IMG/VR virus record: IMGVR_UViG_3300001678_000045
Coordinates: 1-22,007 of that record
Source: a virus
DNA length: 22,007 nt
Reading direction: 5' to 3' (one strand)
Both the position numbers and the translations under genes were made by a program. This document shows positions 1 through 5,791 of the stretch, in pieces. Each line of letters begins with the position of its first letter. Position 1 is the first letter of the stretch. The notes under the pieces were generated by a model that saw only the letters and a list, made by a program, of their open reading frames with translations, did no database searches and was not told where the DNA came from.

Positions 1-1
1 G

Positions 2-112
2 GTATTTAAAACACTTGATGACTTCTTAGATTTTATTGAGGATATTAACGATTCTTTAAAGGTAGAAGTAGTTACTGATGGTAGTTGGGAGATTGAAAAT
101 GGGAAACATTAA
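2..112 (+). CDS. C-terminal end of a hypothetical protein (5' end outside window)
   Basis: An open frame enters from the left edge and stops at TAA 110-112, giving the last 36 residues of a protein. The fragment is acidic (FLDFIEDIND, then VEVVTDGSWEIENGKH). No domain is recognisable. Its end overlaps the ATG of the next gene at 99, the tight coupling seen through the rest of the rightward block. Function unknown. Confidence 0.6.
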   Translation, partial: VFKTLDDFLDFIEDINDSLKVEVVTDGSWEIENGKH

Positions 113-350
113 GTATAAAAAGAATGGGCGCGTAGCAGTAGACATGTCTATGGAGGATTATAGGGCGTTACTAAAAGGGTTTAATGACTTGAAAGGCGCG
201 TTAAATATGATGGCTGATTGTCACACAATCTATTTATCAGATGTAGGCAAGTTAGATGACCTCATGTATAAATTAAAAAACAGTTTAGGCTTTATTGATG
301 GCGAGGGTTACTACTCAGATTCAACTTTGCCAACTTTAAATCCACGCTAG
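99..350 (+). CDS. Small hypothetical early protein, 83 aa
   Basis: The frame opens at ATG 78, but ATG 99 is the better start because a GGGAG ribosome-binding site lies about 7 nt upstream at 87-91. The protein begins MGNIKYKKNGRVAVDMSMED and is a mixed-charge soluble protein with no signal peptide or membrane segment. No family is recognised. It is the first complete gene of a run of small, overlapping rightward genes that looks like a phage early or accessory operon. The stop at 348-350 is followed at once by the strong ribosome-binding site of the next gene. Confidence 0.6.
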   Translation: MGNIKYKKNGRVAVDMSMEDYRALLKGFNDLKGALNMMADCHTIYLSDVGKLDDLMYKLKNSLGFIDGEGYYSDSTLPTLNPR

Positions 351-358
351 GAGGAATT

Positions 359-439
359 ATGGGTGACTTTTTATTTTGGTTTATCTGTGTAGGATTCATT
401 TTTATGGTGGGTCTAGAGGTAGGTAGAAACAATGAATAA
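359..439 (+). CDS. 26-aa single-pass membrane peptide
   Basis: This short ORF has an excellent AGGAGG site at 350-355, five to nine bases before ATG 359. The peptide starts MGDFLFWFICVGFIFMVG and is one hydrophobic helix followed by a short polar tail (LEVGRNNE). It should insert in the inner membrane. Its last codons overlap the start of the next gene at 432, so the two are probably translationally coupled. Many phages carry such peptides for host modulation or lysis timing, but nothing here shows the role. It is supported by the ribosome-binding site and the packing, not by homology. Confidence 0.55.
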   Translation: MGDFLFWFICVGFIFMVGLEVGRNNE

Positions 440-659
440 CAAATACTTAACAATGACCCGTAAAGGGAAAAACTATACAGAAACACAAGAAATGTGTCCT
501 AACTGTACGGCTGAAGTCACTATCAAGACAGATGGACTAGACAGTTGCTCAGAATGTGGGCACAAGGAAATGTTACCTTGTAGTATGTGTGAGTTAATGC
601 ACGAATTCAAATGTGATTGGAATGAGAAAACTAGATGCACCGCATTTCCAATAAACTAA
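432..659 (+). CDS. Small double zinc-ribbon protein, 75 aa
   Basis: The protein has eight cysteines arranged as two possible zinc sites: C22/C25 with C39/C42 (CPNC...CSEC), then C50/C53 with C61 and C69 (CSMC...C...C). The first half matches the classic zinc-ribbon spacing, so it probably binds nucleic acid or a partner protein. An AGGTAGG site lies just before ATG 432; a second in-frame ATG at 453 cannot be ruled out. The gene overlaps its upstream neighbour by 8 nt and its downstream neighbour by 25 nt. Similar zinc ribbons are common as phage early proteins that bind host machinery, but the target cannot be told from sequence. Confidence 0.65.
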   Translation: MNNKYLTMTRKGKNYTETQEMCPNCTAEVTIKTDGLDSCSECGHKEMLPCSMCELMHEFKCDWNEKTRCTAFPIN

Positions 660-1057
660 AACTTAATGTAGAATACGATACCATGGTTGAATACACAGAC
701 AAGGAAATCAAGGACATCCTAGAGAAGTCCGAGGTGATGCAACGGTTTATACTCGGGGCACACGATATTCTGTCCGATATGGACTATAACACTGCCTTTA
801 AATTCATATTAGGTATAACTCAGACTGCACAAGAGCATATAGCAAACACGTTAATAGAGATAGCGGACGGTAGGGGCACAGAAGAACAGTTACGGCGTGT
901 CATAACTCACGTAGCACCCGCTTGTTTGATACTAACACAGACGCTTTACTCAGCGTTAGACAGTAGTGTACTTATAGATAGGTCGCGATTTGTAGATGAA
1001 GTAGCACGACGCGCAACCGAAACAGCAGATACAGCAATTATAAAACTTGGGGGATGA
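635..1057 (+). CDS. Hypothetical helical protein, up to 140 aa
   Basis: The reading frame runs from ATG 635 to TGA 1055-1057. The start is uncertain. ATG 635 has a weak GGA/GAG-type site about 8-14 nt upstream inside the previous gene, while in-frame ATG 683 begins MVEYTDKEIKDILEKSEVMQ, which looks like a natural amino terminus but has no clear ribosome-binding site. The sequence is mostly predicted helix (KFILGITQTAQEHIANTLIE) with a basic, Thr-rich end (FVDEVARRATETADTAIIKL). No family is recognised. It lies inside the run of small early-type genes. Confidence 0.55.
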   Translation: MHRISNKLKLNVEYDTMVEYTDKEIKDILEKSEVMQRFILGAHDILSDMDYNTAFKFILGITQTAQEHIANTLIEIADGRGTEEQLRRVITHVAPACLILTQTLYSALDSSVLIDRSRFVDEVARRATETADTAIIKLGG

Positions 1058-1061
1058 CATT

Positions 1062-1469
1062 ATGCTCATTAGCAAAGACACGGCGCAACTTATATTCACA
1101 GAACGGGAAGGGAGGGAGTCATTTAAAGCACCCTTCGAGGACATTGAGAAACTAGCACTAACTTTATATGCTACGTTAAGAAAGAAACCCGAGCATGAAT
1201 TCATGTTGATGTACTATCGTGAGGACGAGCATATTATGCTCATGGATTTACAAGAGAACTTCTCTAAGAAGTTTGCGGATGCAGTAGAAACAATCGAACA
1301 TTACTCGTGTCAGAACAGAGAAATTGAACGGGAGTATTGTACTGTTGGTATCTATTCAATTGAAGGCTCAAAGGGTATGCTGAAGCATTGGATACTGCAC
1401 GATTTAAAGTACATGCAGGCTGAACTAGATAAGGAGTCTTATGAGCGCGAGCAACAATCAAACCGTTGA
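1062..1469 (+). CDS. Hypothetical soluble protein, 135 aa
   Basis: The best start is ATG 1062, because a GGGGGA site at 1049-1054 sits 7-8 nt upstream; an in-frame TTG at 1047 lies over that site and is unlikely. The protein begins MLISKDTAQLIFTEREGRES and is charged, without membrane segments. The end overlaps the next gene by 29 nt, and the last codons carry the AAGGAG site of that gene. No domain is recognised. One copy of the recurrent GATTTAAAG 9-mer lies in this gene at 1401-1409 (codons for Asp-Leu-Lys). Confidence 0.6.
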   Translation: MLISKDTAQLIFTEREGRESFKAPFEDIEKLALTLYATLRKKPEHEFMLMYYREDEHIMLMDLQENFSKKFADAVETIEHYSCQNREIEREYCTVGIYSIEGSKGMLKHWILHDLKYMQAELDKESYEREQQSNR

Positions 1470-1812
1470 TATCAATTTAAACATTAACGTGAACTTAAAC
1501 ATTAATACTATGGATGCAGAGGCTATTACTACATACGAGTCACCATTAGATGATGTGTTTGACGATGAGTTAGATGAGGCGCGGTCTATGCCCGATGACA
1601 AGAAGGACGCACTATTTAAAGTAGTTGACGTACTGATGACGAAGGGCGAGAAAGACTTTTGCGTGTCGCTGATGACAGAGGCGCCACTGTTTGTGATAGC
1701 AGAGCACTTGTTGCTTTGTTTAGGTGAGGATATAGAAGGCTTTAGCCTAGGACAAGCCTACTTGGTAGTGGAGAATTTTAAGAATAGGCAAGACAAAGGT
1801 ACCCTACAATAG
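1441..1812 (+). CDS. Acidic hypothetical protein with Asn/Ile-rich N-terminus, 123 aa
   Basis: ATG 1441 follows an AAGGAG site inside the end of the previous gene. The first 25 residues form an alternating polar/hydrophobic stretch (VDINLNINVNLNIN) that would suit a beta strand or a self-associating segment. The rest is acidic (DDVFDDELDEARSMPDDKKD) and then helical. No homology is recognised. Acidic small phage proteins sometimes mimic DNA or bind host enzymes, but this is only a general possibility here. Confidence 0.55.
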   Translation: MSASNNQTVDINLNINVNLNINTMDAEAITTYESPLDDVFDDELDEARSMPDDKKDALFKVVDVLMTKGEKDFCVSLMTEAPLFVIAEHLLLCLGEDIEGFSLGQAYLVVENFKNRQDKGTLQ

Positions 1813-1814
1813 AA

Positions 1815-1979
1815 ATGACACTATATGAGCAACTACGTAAGGACTCAACTATCTCTTGGCATAAACTTTATGCAGAGGAAAGAGCGAAGAGAAAGGAAAT
1901 TGAAACCAAGTACAACTTCCTTGCCAAGAAGGTACAAGAATTTGCTTTGGAAGAGAAGAACAAAATAAAGGAGAAGTGA
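1815..1979 (+). CDS. 54-aa charged coiled-coil peptide
   Basis: ATG 1815 starts three bases after the upstream gene ends. The product (MTLYEQLRKDSTISWHKLY, then a Glu/Lys-rich helix ending EEKNKIKEK) is almost entirely predicted helix with heptad-like spacing. No strong ribosome-binding site is visible, so translation may depend on coupling to the upstream gene. The end of the frame supplies the AAGGAG site of the next gene, whose ATG lies two bases after the stop. This fits the gap exactly, which is the main support for it being real. Confidence 0.5.
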   Translation: MTLYEQLRKDSTISWHKLYAEERAKRKEIETKYNFLAKKVQEFALEEKNKIKEK

Positions 1980-1980
1980 C

Positions 1981-2208
1981 ATGCCCGTTTATGTCGATTT
2001 AGTAAAACAGAAATTCGGATTATTAGAAGTACTTAGTCGTGCTCCGTCCCGCAAGTCAGACCGACGCGCGATGTGGAACTGTACGTGCAAGTGTGGTAAC
2101 AAGCATACAGTGTCCACCGCAGACCTACGAGGTGGACGTGTCCGTTCTTGTGGTTGTTTGATGTTAGAAAGGGACATCAAAGGGCGGGTGCAGAAAAAAG
2201 AATTATGA
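1981..2208 (+). CDS. Small Cys-rich DNA-binding-type protein, 75 aa
   Basis: The protein carries the pattern GLLEVLSRAPSR...W-x-C-x-C-x-C-G ... DLRGGRVRSCGC, with cysteines 34, 36, 38, 57 and 59. This is the short zinc-binding module often found at the front of phage AP2/HNH homing endonucleases and also as a free-standing small phage protein. It probably binds DNA. No nuclease domain follows, so this copy is stand-alone. A strong AAGGAG site lies 5-10 nt before ATG 1981. The gene closes the first rightward cluster and directly abuts the long intergenic region. Role in the phage unknown. Confidence 0.6.
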   Translation: MPVYVDLVKQKFGLLEVLSRAPSRKSDRRAMWNCTCKCGNKHTVSTADLRGGRVRSCGCLMLERDIKGRVQKKEL

Positions 2209-2243
2209 AAAAAGTTACTCTAAGTGGATAATCAGAGTAAACT
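2208..2243 (-). terminator. Leftward intrinsic terminator (possible)
   Basis: AGTTACTCT (2213-2221) pairs with AGAGTAAACT (2234-2243), one A bulged, around a 12-nt loop. An A-run at 2208-2213 precedes it, so the minus-strand RNA would have the hairpin followed by a run of U. On the plus strand no U-run follows. It would stop transcripts coming leftward out of the intergenic region. Confidence 0.45.
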
Positions 2244-2290
2244 AGATATTTGTTTATACTTTAAGGAGTTTAAGCAAAGTTGACGGTTAT

Positions 2291-2317
2291 CCCTCTCCGA
2301 TATGAGGGTGTTTTTTT
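2291..2317 (+). terminator. Rightward intrinsic terminator closing the early cluster
   Basis: CCCTC (2291-2295) pairs with GAGGG (2304-2308), followed by TG and seven T at 2311-2317. The stem is only five pairs, but the T-run is long. It lies 83 bases after the end of the Cys-rich gene and would end the first transcription unit, so anything transcribed downstream needs read-through or its own promoter. Confidence 0.6.
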
Positions 2318-2550
2318 AGTATGTGGGTTTTCGTAATGGTGTAACCCTACAAACGCCCTTGGCTTGAGGTACATACGCAAGTAAGCCAGCGTAAACGGTT
2401 ACTATCATTTCCGTTTATTCCGCGCGCTGTCCCTCGCGTACGCAAAAAGGGACTTTTACTTTTCAGTAGACTCACTACTGCCCAAGGATGTTATCTCCAT
2501 CTATGGGATTTATAGAACGGCGACGGTCACAGTCGTGTGAGTAAGTGACC
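2318..2550 (+). ncRNA. Candidate structured RNA or hairpin-array control region
   Basis: No ORF or tRNA is seen here, yet hairpins follow one another almost without gaps: ACGC+GGCTT (2353-2365) with AAGCC+GCGT (2383-2392); TAAACGG (2392-2398) with CCGTTTA (2411-2417); GTCCCT (2429-2434) with AGGGAC (2448-2453), then a T-rich tail; CAGTAG (2464-2469) with CTACTG (2475-2480); CCCA+GGATG with CATCT+TGGG (2481-2507). Last, GCGAC (2520-2524) with GTCGT (2532-2536) encloses GGTCAC, which also matches GTGACC (2545-2550), an H-type pseudoknot layout. The loop at 2470-2475 (ACTCAC) matches GTGAGT at 2537-2542. Two G-U pairs form only in plus-strand RNA. It could be a leader RNA of the replication genes, a free ncRNA, or an origin of replication. 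No known RNA family is recognised. Confidence 0.45.
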
Positions 2551-2573
2551 ACCTAATTTAAGAATAATATAAT
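2545..2573 (+). promoter_or_regulatory. Sigma70-like promoter for the replication block, with inverted repeat at -35
   Basis: A perfect -10 box TATAAT (2568-2573) lies exactly 17 nt after GTGACC (2545-2550), which matches four of six bases of the -35 consensus. Transcription would start near 2580, just ahead of the ribosome-binding site of the gene at 2597. The -35 box is one arm of an inverted repeat (GGTCAC 2525-2530 / GTGACC 2545-2550, 14-nt gap), which could be an operator. The -10 area is A/T-only, which alone can give false matches. Confidence 0.5.
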
Positions 2574-2596
2574 AATAACAATAGAAGGAGAATAAG

Positions 2597-2725
2597 ATGG
2601 AAAACATTGATGCGTTTGAAGTACTACTAGGACTAGGAATACTGTGGCTTGCGTACTTGTCGGTTTACATTGTAGACCTCAATAAACCTACTTTCAGTAG
2701 AAAGGGGTATAAAGATGGAAAATAA
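2597..2725 (+). CDS. 42-aa single-pass membrane peptide
   Basis: ATG 2597 follows a good AAGGAG site at 2585-2590. The peptide begins MENIDAFEVLLGLGILWLAY and has one hydrophobic helix (about residues 9-26) followed by a basic tail (FSRKGYKDGK). It is the first gene after the structured intergenic region and overlaps the next gene by 11 nt. The basic tail suggests a cytoplasmic C-terminus. Function unknown; a membrane-located early peptide is a reasonable guess. Confidence 0.6.
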   Translation: MENIDAFEVLLGLGILWLAYLSVYIVDLNKPTFSRKGYKDGK

Positions 2726-3158
2726 AGTTTTATTAACAGAGGCTGATGTATTAAAGTGGCTACAAGAGTTTGTTAAGGAGTCGTTAGAGTTTAGCGAGGG
2801 TGATGAGCCTTATATGCTGTCTAGAGCATCAGATTTACTGAGTAGAGTACAGAAAGAAATGATTTTAGGCTACGAGCCAGAGATAGCGGGGTCTAGTGTG
2901 TCAGTACGGCACGGTTCCTTAGTTTCTGGCAGTGATAGTCTATATGTACTGCATGTCGATTTCACAGACAACCACTTCAAGAAGATTGATGTAACCACCT
3001 ACCTAACAGGCAGTAACAACTACTTGCGGGACTCCTACAAGGAGGCTTTCAGTTTCTCCCCTCATGTAGTACAATGGGATGATTATAAGTTAAACCTCAC
3101 CGCAAAAGAGTTGTATAGCATGAGCAACCATAACGTGTTGGAGGAAGGGGAGTGGTAA
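2715..3158 (+). CDS. Hypothetical protein, 147 aa
   Basis: ATG 2715 is preceded by an AAAGGGG-type site at 2700-2706. The protein starts with a helical, acidic part (MENKVLLTEADVLKWLQEFV) and continues with a region of likely beta strands around YVLHVDFTDNHFKKIDVTTY. There are no recognisable catalytic motifs, signal peptide or membrane segment. It stands between a membrane peptide and the DNA polymerase and is probably co-transcribed with the replication genes. No family is recognised. Confidence 0.6.
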   Translation: MENKVLLTEADVLKWLQEFVKESLEFSEGDEPYMLSRASDLLSRVQKEMILGYEPEIAGSSVSVRHGSLVSGSDSLYVLHVDFTDNHFKKIDVTTYLTGSNNYLRDSYKEAFSFSPHVVQWDDYKLNLTAKELYSMSNHNVLEEGEW

Positions 3159-3230
3159 ATGCAACAAATGTACGCAGACGAGGCTTGGGAAGAATTCTGG
3201 CAACGTGTTGAGAGGAATAAAAAGAATTAA
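3159..3230 (+). CDS. 23-aa peptide between the 147-aa gene and DNA polymerase
   Basis: ATG 3159 comes immediately after the stop of the preceding gene and is preceded by a strong AGGAAGGGGAG site, stronger than most in the window. The product (MQQMYADEAWEEFWQRVERN plus KKN) is an amphipathic helix with three Trp/Phe positions. Such a good ribosome-binding site for so short a frame suggests a real micropeptide, but no homology can be claimed. Confidence 0.4.
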   Translation: MQQMYADEAWEEFWQRVERNKKN

Positions 3231-3239
3231 CTATAAATA

Positions 3240-3264
3240 ACGCTACTTAGAACTAGGGTAGCGT
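3240..3264 (+). promoter_or_regulatory. Perfect 7-bp hairpin in the leader of the DNA polymerase gene
   Basis: ACGCTAC (3240-3246) pairs with GTAGCGT (3258-3264) around an 11-nt loop. There is no T-run, so it is not a typical terminator on either strand. It ends 19 nt before the polymerase ATG and close to its AAGGAG site (about 3272-3277). It could be an RNase III site or a translation or mRNA-stability element. Confidence 0.35.
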
Positions 3265-3283
3265 ACAACTTAAGGAGACCTAT

Positions 3284-5113
3284 ATGCTCGTATGGAAAAA
3301 CGGGCTAAAGGACAAGCAACCCGTACAGGGTAGGTTAGACATGCCTGTGCCTTTACCCGAGGATTTAAAGGATTATGAACACCCAGAATTACCTAAGATA
3401 CCAGAAGGAGTACCTTTTGCGTTTGACACTGAAACTACGGGTCTATTTCCTCACGATAGTGACCGTATTGTTGGCTATTCCGTTAGTATTGTTGGCGGGG
3501 CTAGTTTTTATGTTGCTTTTCGTCATCATGGGGACGATGGCAATATGGATGAGCAGGTAGCGCTCGACTATTTAAAGTACCTAATGGAACTGCCTAATCT
3601 TAAGATTATGGCAAACGCTAACTTCGACTTACGGTTTGTTATGGCAGAGGGCATTACACCTAAAGCACCTTTCTTTGATGTGTTGCTTGCCGAGAGGCTG
3701 ATACACGAGTACCGAAGTAGTTACTCACTAGACGCACTTGGTGAGGTATACACAGGTGAAGGTAAAGAAGATGACCTACTCTATGAATGGTGTCACCAGA
3801 CATTTGGAGGTCGTAAAGGTCGTTCTCAAGCGGGTAACATTTGGCGCGCACCCATCAAACTAGTAGAACCCTACGCTCGAATAGATGCGGAACTAACGCT
3901 TAAAATCTACGAAAAACAACTACAATTACTTAAACAGGCTGATGTTGAGGAAATAACTCAACTTGAAATGTCACTAATAGAGCCTATCTTACATATGACT
4001 TGTCGCGGTATCCGCATGGATATGGATAAGTTGTATAGCCTTGGCGAAGAACTAGTCAAGGAAAGCAAGGAACTGAACAAGAATCTGACAGGTCTAGTTG
4101 GACGGACGGTGAATGTAAATGCGGGCAGAGATATCCAGCGTGCATTTGACGATTTAAAGGTGTCTTATCCGACAACAGACAAAGGCAACCCGTCGTTTAC
4201 GGCAGACTTTTTGAAGAGTTGTGATGCACCTATTGCAAAAGCAATCAGCGCGTGTCGCAAAAACACCAAACTAATGAACTCCTTTATTGAAGGCGCTTAC
4301 AAGAAGTATGTGACTCGCGGAAGGTTGTACTCGGGGTTTAATCAGATTGGCGCCGTAACAGGTAGGATGTCCTCATCTAGACCTAACCTCCAACAGACAC
4401 CTAGAGACGAGCGATTCAGAGAGTTATTCATTGCAGACGAAGGTGAAACCTTGGTTGGTATCGACTACTCTCAGATTGAGCCTCGTTTAGCCCTTCACTA
4501 TTGCTCAGGTAGCGTGGCGGAGGATTTAAAGACTCTATTTAAGACTAAGCCCGAGTCAGACTTTTATGCCATATTAATGACAAGCGCACCAGATGTGGAA
4601 CGTCAGACTATGAAGATGGTACTACTCGCTCAGTTATACGGACAAGGTGAGGCGTCACTATCACTTAAACTAGGAGACGCTGTAACAGGTAAGCGTATTC
4701 TAAGCGGATTTAATGCTAAATTCCCTTTCTTTAGGGAGTTAGCCAAGCAAGTTTCAACCACTGCTCGTACACGTAAGTACATTAAGACAGTAGGAAACAG
4801 ACGATGTAACTATCAAGGCGCAGACTCTACTACTATTCACAAGGCACCTAATCGTTTGATTCAAGGTGGCGCGGCGGATATTATGAAGAAGGCGATTGTT
4901 GATTTATGGGAGTCTGGATGGTGTGCCGATGATAAATTAGGTGCCCCCATAGCAGTTGTGCACGATGAACTTATATTCAGCACGAGGCTCCAGGGTGACG
5001 ATTTAAAGTTGGCGCTTGCCGAGCTGGAAAGAACGATGGTCGAAACATATTCATTAACATGCCCACTACATGCAGAATCCAATATTGGACAATCGTGGTG
5101 GGATATTCATTAG
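3284..5113 (+). CDS. polA: Family A DNA polymerase with 3'-5' exonuclease, 609 aa
   Basis: This replicative polymerase has the Klenow-type two-domain layout and no 5'-3' exonuclease domain. The proofreading domain shows Exo I FDTETTGL (D48, E50), Exo II NANFDLRF (D115) and Exo III YARID (Y197, D201). The polymerase domain shows motif A GIDYSQIEPR (D394), motif B RQTMKMVLLAQLYG (R440, K444, Y452) and motif C VHDEL (H560, D561, E562). All catalytic acids are present, so both activities should work. The residue matching E. coli Pol I Phe762 is Leu448, a variant reported as frequent in marine virioplankton and linked by its authors to slower, possibly temperate replication. ATG 3284 has an AAGGAG site 6-11 nt upstream. 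It heads the pol/nuclease/helicase cluster. Confidence 0.95.
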   Translation: MLVWKNGLKDKQPVQGRLDMPVPLPEDLKDYEHPELPKIPEGVPFAFDTETTGLFPHDSDRIVGYSVSIVGGASFYVAFRHHGDDGNMDEQVALDYLKYLMELPNLKIMANANFDLRFVMAEGITPKAPFFDVLLAERLIHEYRSSYSLDALGEVYTGEGKEDDLLYEWCHQTFGGRKGRSQAGNIWRAPIKLVEPYARIDAELTLKIYEKQLQLLKQADVEEITQLEMSLIEPILHMTCRGIRMDMDKLYSLGEELVKESKELNKNLTGLVGRTVNVNAGRDIQRAFDDLKVSYPTTDKGNPSFTADFLKSCDAPIAKAISACRKNTKLMNSFIEGAYKKYVTRGRLYSGFNQIGAVTGRMSSSRPNLQQTPRDERFRELFIADEGETLVGIDYSQIEPRLALHYCSGSVAEDLKTLFKTKPESDFYAILMTSAPDVERQTMKMVLLAQLYGQGEASLSLKLGDAVTGKRILSGFNAKFPFFRELAKQVSTTARTRKYIKTVGNRRCNYQGADSTTIHKAPNRLIQGGAADIMKKAIVDLWESGWCADDKLGAPIAVVHDELIFSTRLQGDDLKLALAELERTMVETYSLTCPLHAESNIGQSWWDIH

Positions 5114-5121
5114 GAGAAACA

Positions 5122-5361
5122 ATGTTGAACTCAGATTTTGAAGAAATAAAGGATGTTGTCACGGAACGTATGCACGAATTGAACGAGGCTGTGGACTGCC
5201 TAGATATAGACTACGAGGCTAAGCAGTACTTATTTGGACAGGTTAAGGAGGTACAGTTGGGTATGTATACAAAACTAGACTGCCTATCTAAGTGTATTAG
5301 ACGTATGGACGGGTTAATTCTGACCTCTGAACTACTGTCTGAGCACTACTCAAGTGAGTGA
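5122..5361 (+). CDS. Hypothetical helical protein, 79 aa
   Basis: ATG 5122 is chosen because TAGGAGAAAC lies just upstream, directly after the polymerase stop; the frame is open further back to 5059 but would overlap polymerase by 55 nt for no reason. The protein (MLNSDFEEIKDVVTERMHEL...) is acidic and helical, with three cysteines (in DCLD, LDCLSKC) too widely spaced to suggest a zinc site. It ends overlapping the next gene by 8 nt. Its place between polymerase and nuclease suggests a replication accessory role, but nothing in the sequence shows it. Confidence 0.6.
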   Translation: MLNSDFEEIKDVVTERMHELNEAVDCLDIDYEAKQYLFGQVKEVQLGMYTKLDCLSKCIRRMDGLILTSELLSEHYSSE

Positions 5362-5791
5362 GTCGTCATTTGCACGTTCATTACGTGATGGCGTACGTAA
5401 GAAAGCGAAGGAACTAGGGCACAAGGTAGCGTGGACTAGACTTGAGTGCTCTCTGGCGGGGATACCCGATGTGGTGTTCTCTATTGATGGCAACCATCAC
5501 TTTATCGAATTAAAGTGCGTGGCTAACTTTCCGAAGAGGGAGGCAACTCCTATCAGACTACCTCACTTTACAGCAGACCAGAAATGGTGGCTGAAGCAAC
5601 ACGGAGAGGCTGGCGAGTATTGCTGGGTCTTTTTAAAGGTACAGAAAGAGTATTTCCTATACCATTGGAACAATTTAGATGGGCTAGGAGATTGGAACAA
5701 GAAGGAGTTATTCATGAACTGCGACTTCTACGCGAAGGGACGCATGGATTACGAAGGATTTATAAAGGAGATAACAGATGAGCGACTTTAA
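5354..5791 (+). CDS. VRR-NUC family nuclease, 145 aa
   Basis: The protein is a stand-alone VRR-NUC domain, a branch of the PD-(D/E)XK nucleases. The core is visible: GIPDVVF (D39) followed by FIELK (E52, K54), with helical flanks ARSLRDGVRKKAKELG before and FTADQKWWLKQHGEAG after. Phage VRR-NUC proteins are small structure-specific nucleases, often found beside an SNF2 helicase as here. The start is GTG 5354, overlapping the upstream stop by 8 nt, with no strong ribosome-binding site, so expression is probably by translational coupling. The end overlaps the helicase gene by 14 nt. Likely role: processing branched DNA during replication or recombination. Confidence 0.85.
   Translation: MSESSFARSLRDGVRKKAKELGHKVAWTRLECSLAGIPDVVFSIDGNHHFIELKCVANFPKREATPIRLPHFTADQKWWLKQHGEAGEYCWVFLKVQKEYFLYHWNNLDGLGDWNKKELFMNCDFYAKGRMDYEGFIKEITDERL

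Noticed and set aside
2280-2306. TTGACG ... TATGAG as a promoter
   Set aside because: The spacing is only 15 nt, the -10 match is poor, and the -10 would lie inside the rightward terminator stem.
2318-2430. Possible tRNA in the hairpin-rich gap
   Set aside because: There is no GTTCRANNC T-loop, no acceptor stem closing a cloverleaf, and no CCA end at a matching distance.
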